A stretch of 45,777 nt of DNA from Nevskia sp. (GTDB lineage Bacteria; Pseudomonadota; Gammaproteobacteria; Nevskiales; Nevskiaceae), in contig NZ_JAHFRY010000018.1 in NCBI RefSeq assembly GCF_023266035.1, positions 1 through 45,777 of the forward strand, read 5' to 3'. The translations under genes were made by a program, and so were the position numbers. Shown in pieces: positions 28,794 to 37,942 of the stretch. Each line of letters starts with the position of its first letter. Position 1 is the first letter of the stretch. The notes beneath the pieces are model-generated. The model made no database searches, was not told where the DNA came from, and saw only the letters and a list, made by a program, of their open reading frames with translations.

Positions 28794-30401
28794 TCACATC
28801 CGGAACACGCCGAACTCGGTGGGCTCGGCCGGCGTGCGGCCCGCGAGCTCCAGCAACAGGCCCATCACCGTGCGCGTTTCCAGCGGGTCGATCACCATGT
28901 CGCACCAGGTGTTGCGGGCAAAGTTGTAGGCATTGGCGAATTCCTCGAAGGTCTTGCGCGTCGGCGCCATGTAGGCCTCGCGCTCCTCGGGCGTCCAGCT
29001 CGTGCCCTCGCGCTTGTGGATGTCGTCCTTGACCATCGCCAGCGTGGTCGCCGCCTGATCCGGACCCATGATCGCCGCGCGACCGCTGGGCCACATCAGC
29101 ATCGCGTTGGGCTTGAACGCGCGGCCGCACATCGCGAGATACCCGGCGCCGTAAGACGCGCCGATGATCAGCGTGTATTTGGGCACCGAGGCGCAGGCCA
29201 TCGCCGTGATCATCTTGGCACCGTGCTTGGCGATGCCGGCTTCCTCGGCCTCACGCCCGACCATGAAGCCGGTGACGTCGGCCATGAACAACAGCGGGAT
29301 GTCGCGCTTGCAGCAGATGTCGATGAAGTGCGTGGCCTTCATCGCACACTCGGCGAACAGCACGCCGTTGTTGCACAAGATACCGACCTCGAAACCCATC
29401 ATGCGACCCCAGCCGCAGATCAGGGTCTCGCCGTACAGCGGTTTGAATTCGCGGAACTCGCTGCCGTCCATGAGCCGCGCGACGATCTCACGGTTGTCGG
29501 TGGGCACGCGGGTGTCGCGGCTGACGATGCCGTAGATGTCCTTCGGGTCGTGGACCGGCGGACGCGGCGGCAGCGCCTTCCAGCGCTGCGTCGGCGGCGT
29601 GCCCAGATTGGCAACCAGGTCGCGGACGATGGCGATGGCGTGTCCGTCGCTCTCGGCGAGATAGTCGGTGACGCCGCTGACCCGCGAGTGCATCTCGCCG
29701 CCGCCGAGTGTCTCTTCGTCCACCACGTCCTTGGTCGCCGCGTAAACGAGCTGCGGGCCGCCGAGAAACATGCGGCCCTGGTTGCGCACGATGACGTTCT
29801 GGTCGCACAGCGCCGGCATGTAGGCGCCGCCAGCGGTGGATGTGCCATGCACCGTCGCGATCTGGGCGATGCCCTCGCCGGACATGCGGATCTGGTTCCA
29901 GAAAATGGTGCCGAACTGGCCCCAGTCCGGGAACACGTGGGGCTGGTCCGGCAGGTTGGCGCCACCGGACTGGACCAGGGTGATGCAGGGCAGGCGGTGC
30001 TGCCAGGCGAAGCGCTGGGCGCGCACGTGCTTCTTGCAGGTGATGCCGTAGTAGGTGCCGCCTTTCACGGTGGCGTCGTTGGCCATGATCATGCACGGAC
30101 GACCGGACACCAGGCCCACGCCGGTGATGATGCTGCCACCCGGCGGCACGCCCTCGTACAGGCCCTCGCCCGCCAGGTGCGAGAACTCCAGGAACGGCGA
30201 GCCGGGATCGATCAGCGCTGCCACGCGCTCGCGCGGCAGCATCTGCTTGCGCTGCTTGTGCAGTCGCCGCGCGCGCTCGGGGCCGCCGGCGCTGGCTTCA
30301 GTGCGGCGCCGCTGCAGGTCGGCCACGCGGGCGAGATAGGCCTCGCGATTGAGGCGAAAGTCCTCGGTGGAGGACGACACCCGGGAAGACATCAGGGCCA
30401 T
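28794..30401 (-). CDS. Acyl-CoA carboxylase beta subunit (carboxyltransferase), copy 2
   Basis: 535 aa; 'RKQMLPRERVAALIDPGSPFLEFS', 'GTSTAGGAYMPALCDQNVIV', 'ADVTGFMVGREAEEAGIAKHGAKMITA'. Confidence 0.93.
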   Translation of the reverse strand: MALMSSRVSSSTEDFRLNREAYLARVADLQRRRTEASAGGPERARRLHKQRKQMLPRERVAALIDPGSPFLEFSHLAGEGLYEGVPPGGSIITGVGLVSGRPCMIMANDATVKGGTYYGITCKKHVRAQRFAWQHRLPCITLVQSGGANLPDQPHVFPDWGQFGTIFWNQIRMSGEGIAQIATVHGTSTAGGAYMPALCDQNVIVRNQGRMFLGGPQLVYAATKDVVDEETLGGGEMHSRVSGVTDYLAESDGHAIAIVRDLVANLGTPPTQRWKALPPRPPVHDPKDIYGIVSRDTRVPTDNREIVARLMDGSEFREFKPLYGETLICGWGRMMGFEVGILCNNGVLFAECAMKATHFIDICCKRDIPLLFMADVTGFMVGREAEEAGIAKHGAKMITAMACASVPKYTLIIGASYGAGYLAMCGRAFKPNAMLMWPSGRAAIMGPDQAATTLAMVKDDIHKREGTSWTPEEREAYMAPTRKTFEEFANAYNFARNTWCDMVIDPLETRTVMGLLLELAGRTPAEPTEFGVFRM

Positions 30402-30803
30402 CGGCTTCGAAACTCCTGGAACGGTCGACCCGGCACCGGGCGGCGTCGGGGAAAACGGTATTGACGCCGTCTAGTGGACGACGCGGCCCCCGATCACTGC
30501 GCAGTCGAGGCGGGTCGCAGGCTTGCGCTGACCCGCCGACACCCGGTACCCGCCTCGCAAGTCGCGCAGAGGTCTGGGTCGCACACGCTGCCTGAACTGC
30601 CACTGCATCGGCCAGGCTGATGCATTCGACGCGGCGCGATGCTTCGGCGAACGACTACTGCCCGCCGCAATCCGGTCCCTGCCCTCCGCAGGCCGCGCTC
30701 GGCGGGAAGGCCGGCAGCCTCGCTGCACCAAACTTGCGCAACAGCCCCGGAACACCGGGCCGGTTCCCTGGTGACCCTGCCCGACCCGGTCCATGATTTC
30801 ATT

Positions 30804-30825
30804 TTCTATCAAACGCTTGATAGAA
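30804..30825. promoter_or_regulatory. Candidate operator: palindrome TTCTATCAA-ACGC-TTGATAGAA
   Basis: Perfect 9-bp arms with 4-nt spacer inside the intergenic region between divergent carboxylase operon and sigma-54 activator gene; minus-strand TTGAGC-N16-CATAAA immediately upstream resembles a weak sigma-70 promoter. Confidence 0.55.
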
Positions 30826-31127
30826 TTTATGACGATTTTCGGTCGCAGCTCAATGGACATCGACAATGCTTTCCCCTGGGTTTCCGCGTCGTTCGGATGT
30901 CCGCGGAAGGGACATCGACGCTGTCTTTAAGGCTATGAGAGTGCCCGCGCAAGCTCGCAAGCGCAAGCCCTTCCGGGATCGCGCGATGCCCTGCGCAGAC
31001 CCTACACGCTGCACCCGCGACCGGAGTCGCAGCGCAGCCTGCATCAAGGTGCGCTGATTCGAGGACACTTGCTGATCAGCAGGGACACAAGGTATTCCGT
31101 CGCACCGCGTCAGCTCAGGAGCAGACC

Positions 31128-33167
31128 ATGAACCACCGCAGCGCATCGCCCGTGATGGATCGGGGTCAGTCCCTGAAAATCACCCGCGCTTGGGAAGCGT
31201 TTCTCAGCGGTGAGCCGGTGCCGGACGAGGGCTTGCGTCATCTGGTGCTGGCGTCCTGGCAGCGCAGCCACCTGCATCAGGTGGACCCGAAGTTGAGCAA
31301 GGCACCGGTCGATCCTGATCGACTGGCCAGCGCCCGACTGGCCCACAGCGAACTGATCGAATCGGCGATTCCGGTCCTGTGCGAAACCGAGCGACTGTTG
31401 CACGAGGCCGGTGTCATCGTCCTGCTGTGCAGCCCCAGCGGCCTGATCCTGGAATCGCGCGGCTCGCGCAAGATCCTGGATCTCGGACTCGACGCCAACA
31501 TCATCCCGGGCGGCATCTGGCATGAGGACGTGTGCGGCACCAATGCCGTAGGCACCGCCATCACGGCGGACCGGCCGATCCAGCTCAACGGACCGGAGCA
31601 TTTCTGCGAGGGCATCAAGCGCTGGACCTGCGCCGCCAGCCTGGTCAAGGACCCGCTCGACGAGCGGCTGCTGGGTGCACTCGACATTTCGTACAGCGAA
31701 GCGCAGCTCGACCGGCATGCCCTGCCCCTGGTGATTTCCGCCGCCAGGCGCATCGAGGCCAACCTGTACGGCCGCGAAATGAAGCGGCAGCACTTCCTGC
31801 TGGAAAGCTACCTGGATCGCTACGCACATCGCGCGCACGACGGCCTCCTGCTGCTCGACCGCCGCGACCGTCTGCTGCGCTGGAACGAGAATGCACCGCT
31901 GGCCCTGGCCCGCCGAGGCATCACCCTGCCGCTGAAGCGCGGTGCGGCGCTCGATGAGGGCCTGGCTGCACGGGGCATGATTGACGATCGCTGCGACTCG
32001 ACGCTGCCGCCGTGGATCGCCCCGGACTGGGTGCAACCCCTGATCCTGGATGGCCGTCGCGAGGGGTCCGTGGTCATCATTCCGTTTCGACCGCCCGCCC
32101 GCCCCATGGCAGCGTCCGGAAGTACCACCGACACCGGGCATGGTGTCCGCGATCCGCGCCTGGCCGGGCATCGCAGCCCCGGTATGCGCCGCGCGCTGGA
32201 GCAGGCCGAGCGGGTCGCCGCACTCGATATTCCCGTGCTGATCGAAGGCGAAACCGGTACCGGCAAGGAGTTGCTGGCGCACGAGATTCATCAGTGCAGC
32301 GCCCGGAGCGGCAAGCCCTTCGTCGCGGTGAACTGCGGCGCGATTCCGCGCGAGCTGCTGGCGAGCGAGCTGTTCGGCCACACGGAGGGGGCGTTCACCG
32401 GCGCGCGCCGCGGCGGCCACGCCGGCAAGTTCGAGCAGGCCCACGGCGGCACCTTGTTTCTGGATGAGCTGGGTGAACTGCCGCTGGACCTGCAGCCCTA
32501 CCTGCTGCGCGTGCTCGAGTGCAAGGACCTGGTTCGATTGGGCAGTGCGAGCAGCCGGCCCATCGACGTCAGGATCATCGCCGCGACCAACCGTTCACTG
32601 CGCACACAGATGGAACGCGCGCAGTTCCGCGACGATCTGTTCTACCGCTTTCACGTCAGCCTTGTCCTGCCGCCGCTGCGCGAACGCAGGGAGGACATGG
32701 ATCGCTACATCGCGCACTGCCTCGACGAGCTGGCGCGGCGTCACGGCCTGGACCGATCCCTGAGCCCGCGGCTCATCGCCGCGCTGAAACGCTATTCATT
32801 CCCCGGCAATCTGCGCGAGATGCACAACCTGGTCGAGCAGATGGCGGTCATGAGCGACCGTCACGAACTCGACATGCCCGACCTTCCCGAACCTTTGCGC
32901 AGCCAGCTGGATCGGCCGGATCCCGCGCAGGGGCTTCAGGTGGAACGCCCCCAGTCCCTCCGACACGCCGAGCGTCAGGCCATCCTCGCGGCCCTGAGCG
33001 CCGAGCGTGGCAATCGCGGCCACGCAGCGCAACGCCTGGGCATCTCGCGCACGACGCTGTACCGCCGGCTGATCGAGTACGACCTCGTTGAGGTCCTGAC
33101 TGCGGACACGGACGCCGCCGATTCGACGATGCATCCGATGCCCCGGGGCGCGAGCGCCATGCAGTAA
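31128..33167 (+). CDS. Sigma-54-dependent transcriptional activator (AcoR-like; GAF sensor + AAA+ + Fis HTH)
   Basis: 679 aa; Walker A '[15 protein letters not shown]', '[17 protein letters not shown]' (GAFTGA sigma-54 loop), '[10 protein letters not shown]', C-terminal Fis-like '[30 protein letters not shown]'. Confidence 0.95.
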   Translation: MNHRSASPVMDRGQSLKITRAWEAFLSGEPVPDEGLRHLVLASWQRSHLHQVDPKLSKAPVDPDRLASARLAHSELIESAIPVLCETERLLHEAGVIVLLCSPSGLILESRGSRKILDLGLDANIIPGGIWHEDVCGTNAVGTAITADRPIQLNGPEHFCEGIKRWTCAASLVKDPLDERLLGALDISYSEAQLDRHALPLVISAARRIEANLYGREMKRQHFLLESYLDRYAHRAHDGLLLLDRRDRLLRWNENAPLALARRGITLPLKRGAALDEGLAARGMIDDRCDSTLPPWIAPDWVQPLILDGRREGSVVIIPFRPPARPMAASGSTTDTGHGVRDPRLAGHRSPGMRRALEQAERVAALDIPVLIEGETGTGKELLAHEIHQCSARSGKPFVAVNCGAIPRELLASELFGHTEGAFTGARRGGHAGKFEQAHGGTLFLDELGELPLDLQPYLLRVLECKDLVRLGSASSRPIDVRIIAATNRSLRTQMERAQFRDDLFYRFHVSLVLPPLRERREDMDRYIAHCLDELARRHGLDRSLSPRLIAALKRYSFPGNLREMHNLVEQMAVMSDRHELDMPDLPEPLRSQLDRPDPAQGLQVERPQSLRHAERQAILAALSAERGNRGHAAQRLGISRTTLYRRLIEYDLVEVLTADTDAADSTMHPMPRGASAMQ

Positions 33168-33176
33168 TCGCGAGTC

Positions 33177-34823
33177 CTAGGAAATGGTGGCCTCGCGCAA
33201 CTCGCGCTTGAGGATCTTGCCGACCGGGTTGCGCGGAATGACCTCGACCACACGCAGCGATTCAGGGAGCTTGTAGCTGCCGAAGCCCTGCTCGCGCATC
33301 CATCCGGTGACCTCGCCCAGCGTCGGCGGAAGCCGAGTGTCACGCGCCACCACGCAGAGGCAGACCTTCTCGCCCATGATCTCGTCCGGCACCGCGATGG
33401 CCGCGCAGTCGGCAATGGCCGGATGTCCCAGCGCCATGTTCTCCACTTCGGCGGCGCTGATGTTGAAACCGCCGCGGATGATGATGTCCTTCTTGCGATC
33501 GAAGAAGCTGAGGAAATTGCCTTCCAGGATCTTGAATGTGTCGCCGGTGTAGAAGTAGCCGTCGGCGTCGAAGGATCGAGCATTGACGTCGGGCTGATTG
33601 AAGTAGCCTGGAAAGACGTTCGGCCCCCTGTATGCCAGTTCGCCCACGCCGCCGGGCTCGGTCACGAGCGCGCCATCCTCGCCGACGATCTTGACCTGCA
33701 CGCCGGGAATGGCCGACGCCCACTGCACGCCCTCGCGGCCCCACCATGGCAGGTGATCGACGCGCTGCGACGGGTCGGGCACATCATGCGGCCCGGCGAC
33801 CAGCGCAGTGCCCTCGTTCTGGCCCCAGAGGTTGATGATCTCGATGTCCCAGCGGCGCTTGAATTCCTGGATCGCGTAGGCCGAAGGCGGCGCCGAGCCG
33901 ACTGCCAAAGTACGGATGTGACTCAGGTCGATCTGGTCCACGTTCGGCAGCTTGCAGATCATGTTGAGCATGGCCGGCACCAGGCTGGAAAACTGCACGT
34001 TCTCCGTCGCGAGCTGCCTGACAAACAGGTCCAGGTTCAGCGGGTGATGCAGGATCAGGGTGCCGGCACGGAACAGCCAGGGCAGCAGCATCGCGCCGAC
34101 CCCGGTCATGTTGACGATGGGCGCGGCGCAGAGAATGCGATCACCATCCCGCACGTCGACGAGTGCCAGCACGCGACCGGACTGAAAGAACCAGTTGTTG
34201 TGCGACAGCGGCGTGCCCTTGGGCAGCGACTCGGTGCCGGAGGTCCAGCACAGCGTGAACACATCATTGGCGTCGAGCGAGACCTGTGACAGCAGGCCAG
34301 GCTTCGATGCGCCACTGGCCCACCTCGTCAGTTCCGCAAGACCGATGCGATGCTCGATCCGGTGCGCGCCACGCAGCTTGTCCACCAGGCCCAGATACTC
34401 CGTGCCCTTGAACGAGTCGGCTGCGATGTAGAAGCGGGCGGCCGTGGTTTCGGCAACGTGTCCGAGCTCGTGCTGGCGCCACTGCATGGCCAGCGGCGAA
34501 GGAATTCCGCCGGCCATGCTGACGCCGAAATACAGCGCGATGAGTTCCCAGACATTGGGCAACTGGATGATGACCACCTCATCCTTGTTCAGGCCCAGCT
34601 CCAGCAGACGGCTGGCGATGGCCTCTGCCGCCGCGCCGATCTGCGCCCAGGTCTTCTGCTGCGGCGCGGTCCCGACCAGAGCCACGCGATCGGCCGGATC
34701 GATCACCGCCATGCGATCGCCGTACGCGGCCACCTGTTCGCGAAAGGCATCGACCAACGTCCGCGTCCCCCAGTAGCCCGCGGCGACGTTTTCACGAATG
34801 ATTTTTTCGTGGTTCAGGATCAT
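33177..34823 (-). CDS. AMP-dependent CoA ligase (cyclohexanecarboxylate/long-chain-type)
   Basis: Track ORF extends to 35276, but ATG at 34823 gives MILNHEKIIRENVAAGYWGTRTLVDAFREQVAAYGDRMAVIDPADR; 'LCWTSGTESLPKGTPLSH', 'NLWGQNEGTALVAGP', 'FFDRKKDIIIRGGFNISAAEVENM'. Confidence 0.93.
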   Translation of the reverse strand: MILNHEKIIRENVAAGYWGTRTLVDAFREQVAAYGDRMAVIDPADRVALVGTAPQQKTWAQIGAAAEAIASRLLELGLNKDEVVIIQLPNVWELIALYFGVSMAGGIPSPLAMQWRQHELGHVAETTAARFYIAADSFKGTEYLGLVDKLRGAHRIEHRIGLAELTRWASGASKPGLLSQVSLDANDVFTLCWTSGTESLPKGTPLSHNNWFFQSGRVLALVDVRDGDRILCAAPIVNMTGVGAMLLPWLFRAGTLILHHPLNLDLFVRQLATENVQFSSLVPAMLNMICKLPNVDQIDLSHIRTLAVGSAPPSAYAIQEFKRRWDIEIINLWGQNEGTALVAGPHDVPDPSQRVDHLPWWGREGVQWASAIPGVQVKIVGEDGALVTEPGGVGELAYRGPNVFPGYFNQPDVNARSFDADGYFYTGDTFKILEGNFLSFFDRKKDIIIRGGFNISAAEVENMALGHPAIADCAAIAVPDEIMGEKVCLCVVARDTRLPPTLGEVTGWMREQGFGSYKLPESLRVVEVIPRNPVGKILKRELREATIS

Positions 34824-34860
34824 GTTGTTTCTCCGTTGCAGCGATCGGGGTGTGCGCGGT

Positions 34861-35907
34861 TCAGGCGTTTGCGGTGCTGCCGAGCCGGGTGATGAAAGGC
34901 CACAGCCCCTCGCCTCCCACTTCCAGCGCCTTCCTGCCGAGCAGCGTGTTCCAGTACACCTCGGTGCCGAAGTCGTCGCGCCAGCTCCACAGCCGCTTGG
35001 TGTAGTGGTGCAGGCGGTGTTCGTAGGTGAAGCCCATCGCGCCATGCACCTGGTGTGCAATCCGGGTCGCCGATTCCACCGCCATGCTGGCGCGCGCCTT
35101 GGCCACCGCGATGTCGAACAGGGCGTCGCCGACACTGTGACCGTACTGGGCAGCGTCGGCCGCTGCATCCACCGCAGCATCCACCGCCGCCACTTCCGCA
35201 GCCAACAGGGCCAGCTCCTGCTGGATCGCCTGGAATGCCGCAAGCGGGCGGCCGAACTGCTTGCGCTCCAGCACATACGCGGAAGCCAGCGCGAGGCAAC
35301 GCTGCAAGGCGCCGGCCATCTGCGCGCTGCGCATCAGCGCGCCTCGCGCGAGCCAGGGCATGGCGTCGATGGACGAGGTCACATCGAGACTGAATTCGGA
35401 ACCCGCAAGGTTCAGTTCGTCACTCGGTTCGCCAGCGAGATTGGCACCTTGCTTGATGACCAGCGCTCGCGGATACAGCCTCAGACGCCGTTGGCCATCG
35501 ACGCCGCCGAGCGCGACGACCGGCAGGCTGCGGCCCCAGGGCACGCGCTTGTGTGTACCCGGCAACGGGCCGCTCGCGGCATCGGGCGGCGCAATCGTCA
35601 AGGCACCGCCGGGCAAGGACTGTCCCGCGTCGACCAGCGCCAGGCCGGCAAGCCAGTGTTCGGCCAGCGGCACCGGAGCGGCGTGGTAGCCCGCGACCTT
35701 GAGCAGGGCCACACCGTCGCCGAGGTCCAGGTCGCTGCCGCCGCAGGCCATCGGCAACAGTGCGTTGGCGAGCCCATTCTGTTCCAGCGCATCCCACAGA
35801 ACCTGGGCCCACTCGCCCTGTTCCAGGCGGTTCACCTGCTCGACCGTGCTGAGGTCGGTGAAGATGCGGTGGGCAGTCTGCAACAGCAGTTCGGTCGATT
35901 CGCTCAT
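34861..35907 (-). CDS. Acyl-CoA dehydrogenase-like subunit lacking EPGSGSD-type and TNEI motifs
   Basis: 348 aa; 'ERKQFGRPLAAFQAIQQELALLAAEV', 'IAHQVHGAMGFTYEHRLHHYTKRLWSWRDDFG'. Confidence 0.87.
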   Translation of the reverse strand: MSESTELLLQTAHRIFTDLSTVEQVNRLEQGEWAQVLWDALEQNGLANALLPMACGGSDLDLGDGVALLKVAGYHAAPVPLAEHWLAGLALVDAGQSLPGGALTIAPPDAASGPLPGTHKRVPWGRSLPVVALGGVDGQRRLRLYPRALVIKQGANLAGEPSDELNLAGSEFSLDVTSSIDAMPWLARGALMRSAQMAGALQRCLALASAYVLERKQFGRPLAAFQAIQQELALLAAEVAAVDAAVDAAADAAQYGHSVGDALFDIAVAKARASMAVESATRIAHQVHGAMGFTYEHRLHHYTKRLWSWRDDFGTEVYWNTLLGRKALEVGGEGLWPFITRLGSTANA

Positions 35908-37064
35908 CTCAGTCCCAGTCCTCTTGCAATTGCACCGCGCAGGATTTCGTTGGTACCACCACGCAAAGTTGACGAGGGCGCGCGCAGCACGGCCTCCGCC
36001 AGCAGCCGGCCGAACTCGCCTTCGTGCAGTGGCATTCCCGCGGCGGCGGCAATCAGGCGCGCCTGTTCCGGCAAAAGGCGCTCGAAGCGCGTGCCGAGGT
36101 CCTTGACCACCGCGGCCTCGATTTCCAGCGAAGCGCCAAGCTGCAGGCGACCGGCGACCGACAGCGACATCTGCCGGAGGGTCGCGAGCTGCGTGACCAG
36201 CGCGCCGACCGCCGTGGTCAGCGGACCGTCCGACTCGCCGATCTGCGCCGCCAGCGGGCCGAGCAGGCTGGCGAGCACCGGGTAGTAGCTGAGAAAGCGT
36301 TCCGGCCCGCTGCGTTCGTAGGCGAGTTCACTGACCACCTGCTTCCAGCCCCCGCCGATGTCACCGATCACGCGCGCGTCCGGCACCAGCACATCGTCGA
36401 ACACCACCTCGTTGAAGTGGTGATGACCGGTGAGATTGAGGATCGGGCGCATCTGGATGCCCGGCGAGTCCAGTTCCACCAGCAACTGGCTGAGCCCGGC
36501 GTGGCGATCGTCCTCCTTGGGGGAGGTTCGGCACAGCACGATCATGCAATGCGCATCGTGCGCAAAGCTGCTCCAGATCTTGCGGCCGTTCAGGCGCCAG
36601 CCGCCGTCCACCCGATCGGCGCGGGTACGCACGGCGGCCAGATCGGAGCCCGCATCGGGCTCGCTCATGCCGATGGCGAAAAAGCATTCGCCGCGCGCGA
36701 TTCCCGGCATGAAGCGCAGGCGCTGTTCCTCGGTGCCGTAGCGCAGCAGCATAGGGCCGGTCTGCCGGTCCGATATCCAGTGCGCGCCCACCGGCGCGCC
36801 GGCCGAAAGCAGTTCCTCGGTGAGGACATAGCGTTCCAGCGAGCTGCGCTCCGCCCCGCCGTACTTCCTGGGCCAGGTCATGCCCAGCCAGCCGGCGCGG
36901 CCGAGCTTGCGCGAGAATTCCGGCGAGGCATTCATCCAGGAATCACTTGCGGGCAGGAAGTGGCCCGCCGCCAGTTCTTCGCGCAGGAACGCGCGAACCT
37001 GGTGGCGCAGCGTCTCCGCCACCGCAGGCAGGCGCTCGTGGGGAAACAGTAATCGCTCGGTCAT
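35904..37064 (-). CDS. Acyl-CoA dehydrogenase (catalytic-type partner)
   Basis: 'IGMSEPDAGSDLAAVRTRADRVDGGWRLNGRKIWSSFAH', C-terminal 'LRGGTNEILRGAIARGLGLR'; overlaps next gene by 4 bp; start 37064 (MTERLL) or 37082. Confidence 0.92.
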   Translation of the reverse strand: MTERLLFPHERLPAVAETLRHQVRAFLREELAAGHFLPASDSWMNASPEFSRKLGRAGWLGMTWPRKYGGAERSSLERYVLTEELLSAGAPVGAHWISDRQTGPMLLRYGTEEQRLRFMPGIARGECFFAIGMSEPDAGSDLAAVRTRADRVDGGWRLNGRKIWSSFAHDAHCMIVLCRTSPKEDDRHAGLSQLLVELDSPGIQMRPILNLTGHHHFNEVVFDDVLVPDARVIGDIGGGWKQVVSELAYERSGPERFLSYYPVLASLLGPLAAQIGESDGPLTTAVGALVTQLATLRQMSLSVAGRLQLGASLEIEAAVVKDLGTRFERLLPEQARLIAAAAGMPLHEGEFGRLLAEAVLRAPSSTLRGGTNEILRGAIARGLGLR

Positions 37065-37143
37065 CAATCTCGTCGCTCTCATCGGGGCTTGTCGCGCGAA
37101 TGGCTTCGCATCGATTTTCTTGAAGGACAGTCAACGCGAATCC

Positions 37144-37158
37144 GCAACCGCCGTGCCA
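37144..37158 (-). promoter_or_regulatory. Sigma-54 (-24/-12) promoter for the ACAD-ACAD-ligase operon
   Basis: Minus strand reads TGGCACGGCGGTTGC: exact TGGCAC-N5-TTGC; about 65-80 bp upstream of the operon's first ATG. Confidence 0.75.
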
Positions 37159-37290
37159 TGCACATGCGGGCGACCCACTTGATGCCGGACGCTGGCGCAG
37201 AGTGCGCCCACCGACGGGCTTTGTATCCGGCGACGAGTCCTGTTCGCGCCCATGCACCTGCTGGCATCCCGGCGGCAAAATGTTTCAGGA

Positions 37291-37321
37291 TGGAACGTGG
37301 TTGTTCCAGATGTTCCGGAAC
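37291..37321. promoter_or_regulatory. Candidate activator binding site (UAS): TGGAAC-N6-GTTCCA and GTTCCGGAAC
   Basis: Two overlapping-class inverted repeats sharing GGAAC/GTTCC half-sites, about 135-165 bp upstream of the sigma-54 promoter. Confidence 0.5.
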
Positions 37322-37456
37322 GACCCACTGCATTCAGGGCGGCCGATGCGCCAGACGCGGCGTGGCAGCGCGCACTACGCGGTTGTTGCAGGGTTCTCTT
37401 CGAACGGGGATTTCGATTCCGTCAATGGCACGAGCCTTGCGCCTTCGGGCATCGAC

Positions 37457-37867
37457 ATGCAGCTAAACCTGAAAAGCTTCTTCGAACGCACCCGCACCGA
37501 ACAATATTTTCCTCGCAACGAGGCAGCGCAACCGGTATCGGCACTCGATGGCGCTGTGCATCGCCGACGTCATGGGCCTGGCCGAGCGCGACACCCTGCT
37601 CCCCGTGGTGCCGATGTTCCACGCCAATACCTGGGGCCTGCCCTACGCGGCCTCGCGGTAGGCGCGAAGAGGTTTGCCGAGATGCAGGCACGTCCGCGCA
37701 ATATTTCCAGCCTGCGCCAGTTGATGCTCGGCGACCTCGCCACCATCACCCATGTGCCGCGCGACTTGCTCGACGCAGGACACGAGGCTTGCCTGGACGT
37801 GCGCGTCCGCCAGGGCATCCCCATGCGCAAACTGCGCAAGCAGGTCTTGCGCGACGTCGTGCGCTGA
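37457..37867 (+). pseudogene. Decayed AMP-dependent fatty-acyl-CoA ligase remnant
   Basis: N-terminus-like MQLNLKSFFERTRTEQYFPRNE in frame 2 directly followed in another frame by internal ligase segment HSMALCIADVMGLAERDTLLPVVPMFHANTWGLPYAASR* (stop at 37659), then an unidentified fragment (MQARPRNISSLRQLMLGDLATITHVPRDLL...RDVVR*). Confidence 0.65.
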
Positions 37868-37942
37868 TCCGCTGCCAGGTCATCCGAGTCGCAGCGCCCG
37901 ACGATCCGACAAATTCTTTACCTGAGAGAGAGAACGGTACCC

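Noticed and set aside
25837-30464. Long plus-strand ORFs (478, 583 and 578 aa) opposite the carboxylase genes
   Set aside because: Mirror ORFs of high-GC codon usage; low-complexity sequence with no recognisable domain, fully antisense to conserved genes.
30471-30866. 131-aa minus ORF and 99-aa plus ORF (30639-30938) in the large intergenic region
   Set aside because: Arg-rich, no recognisable domain, and the minus ORF begins upstream of the palindrome/promoter candidate.
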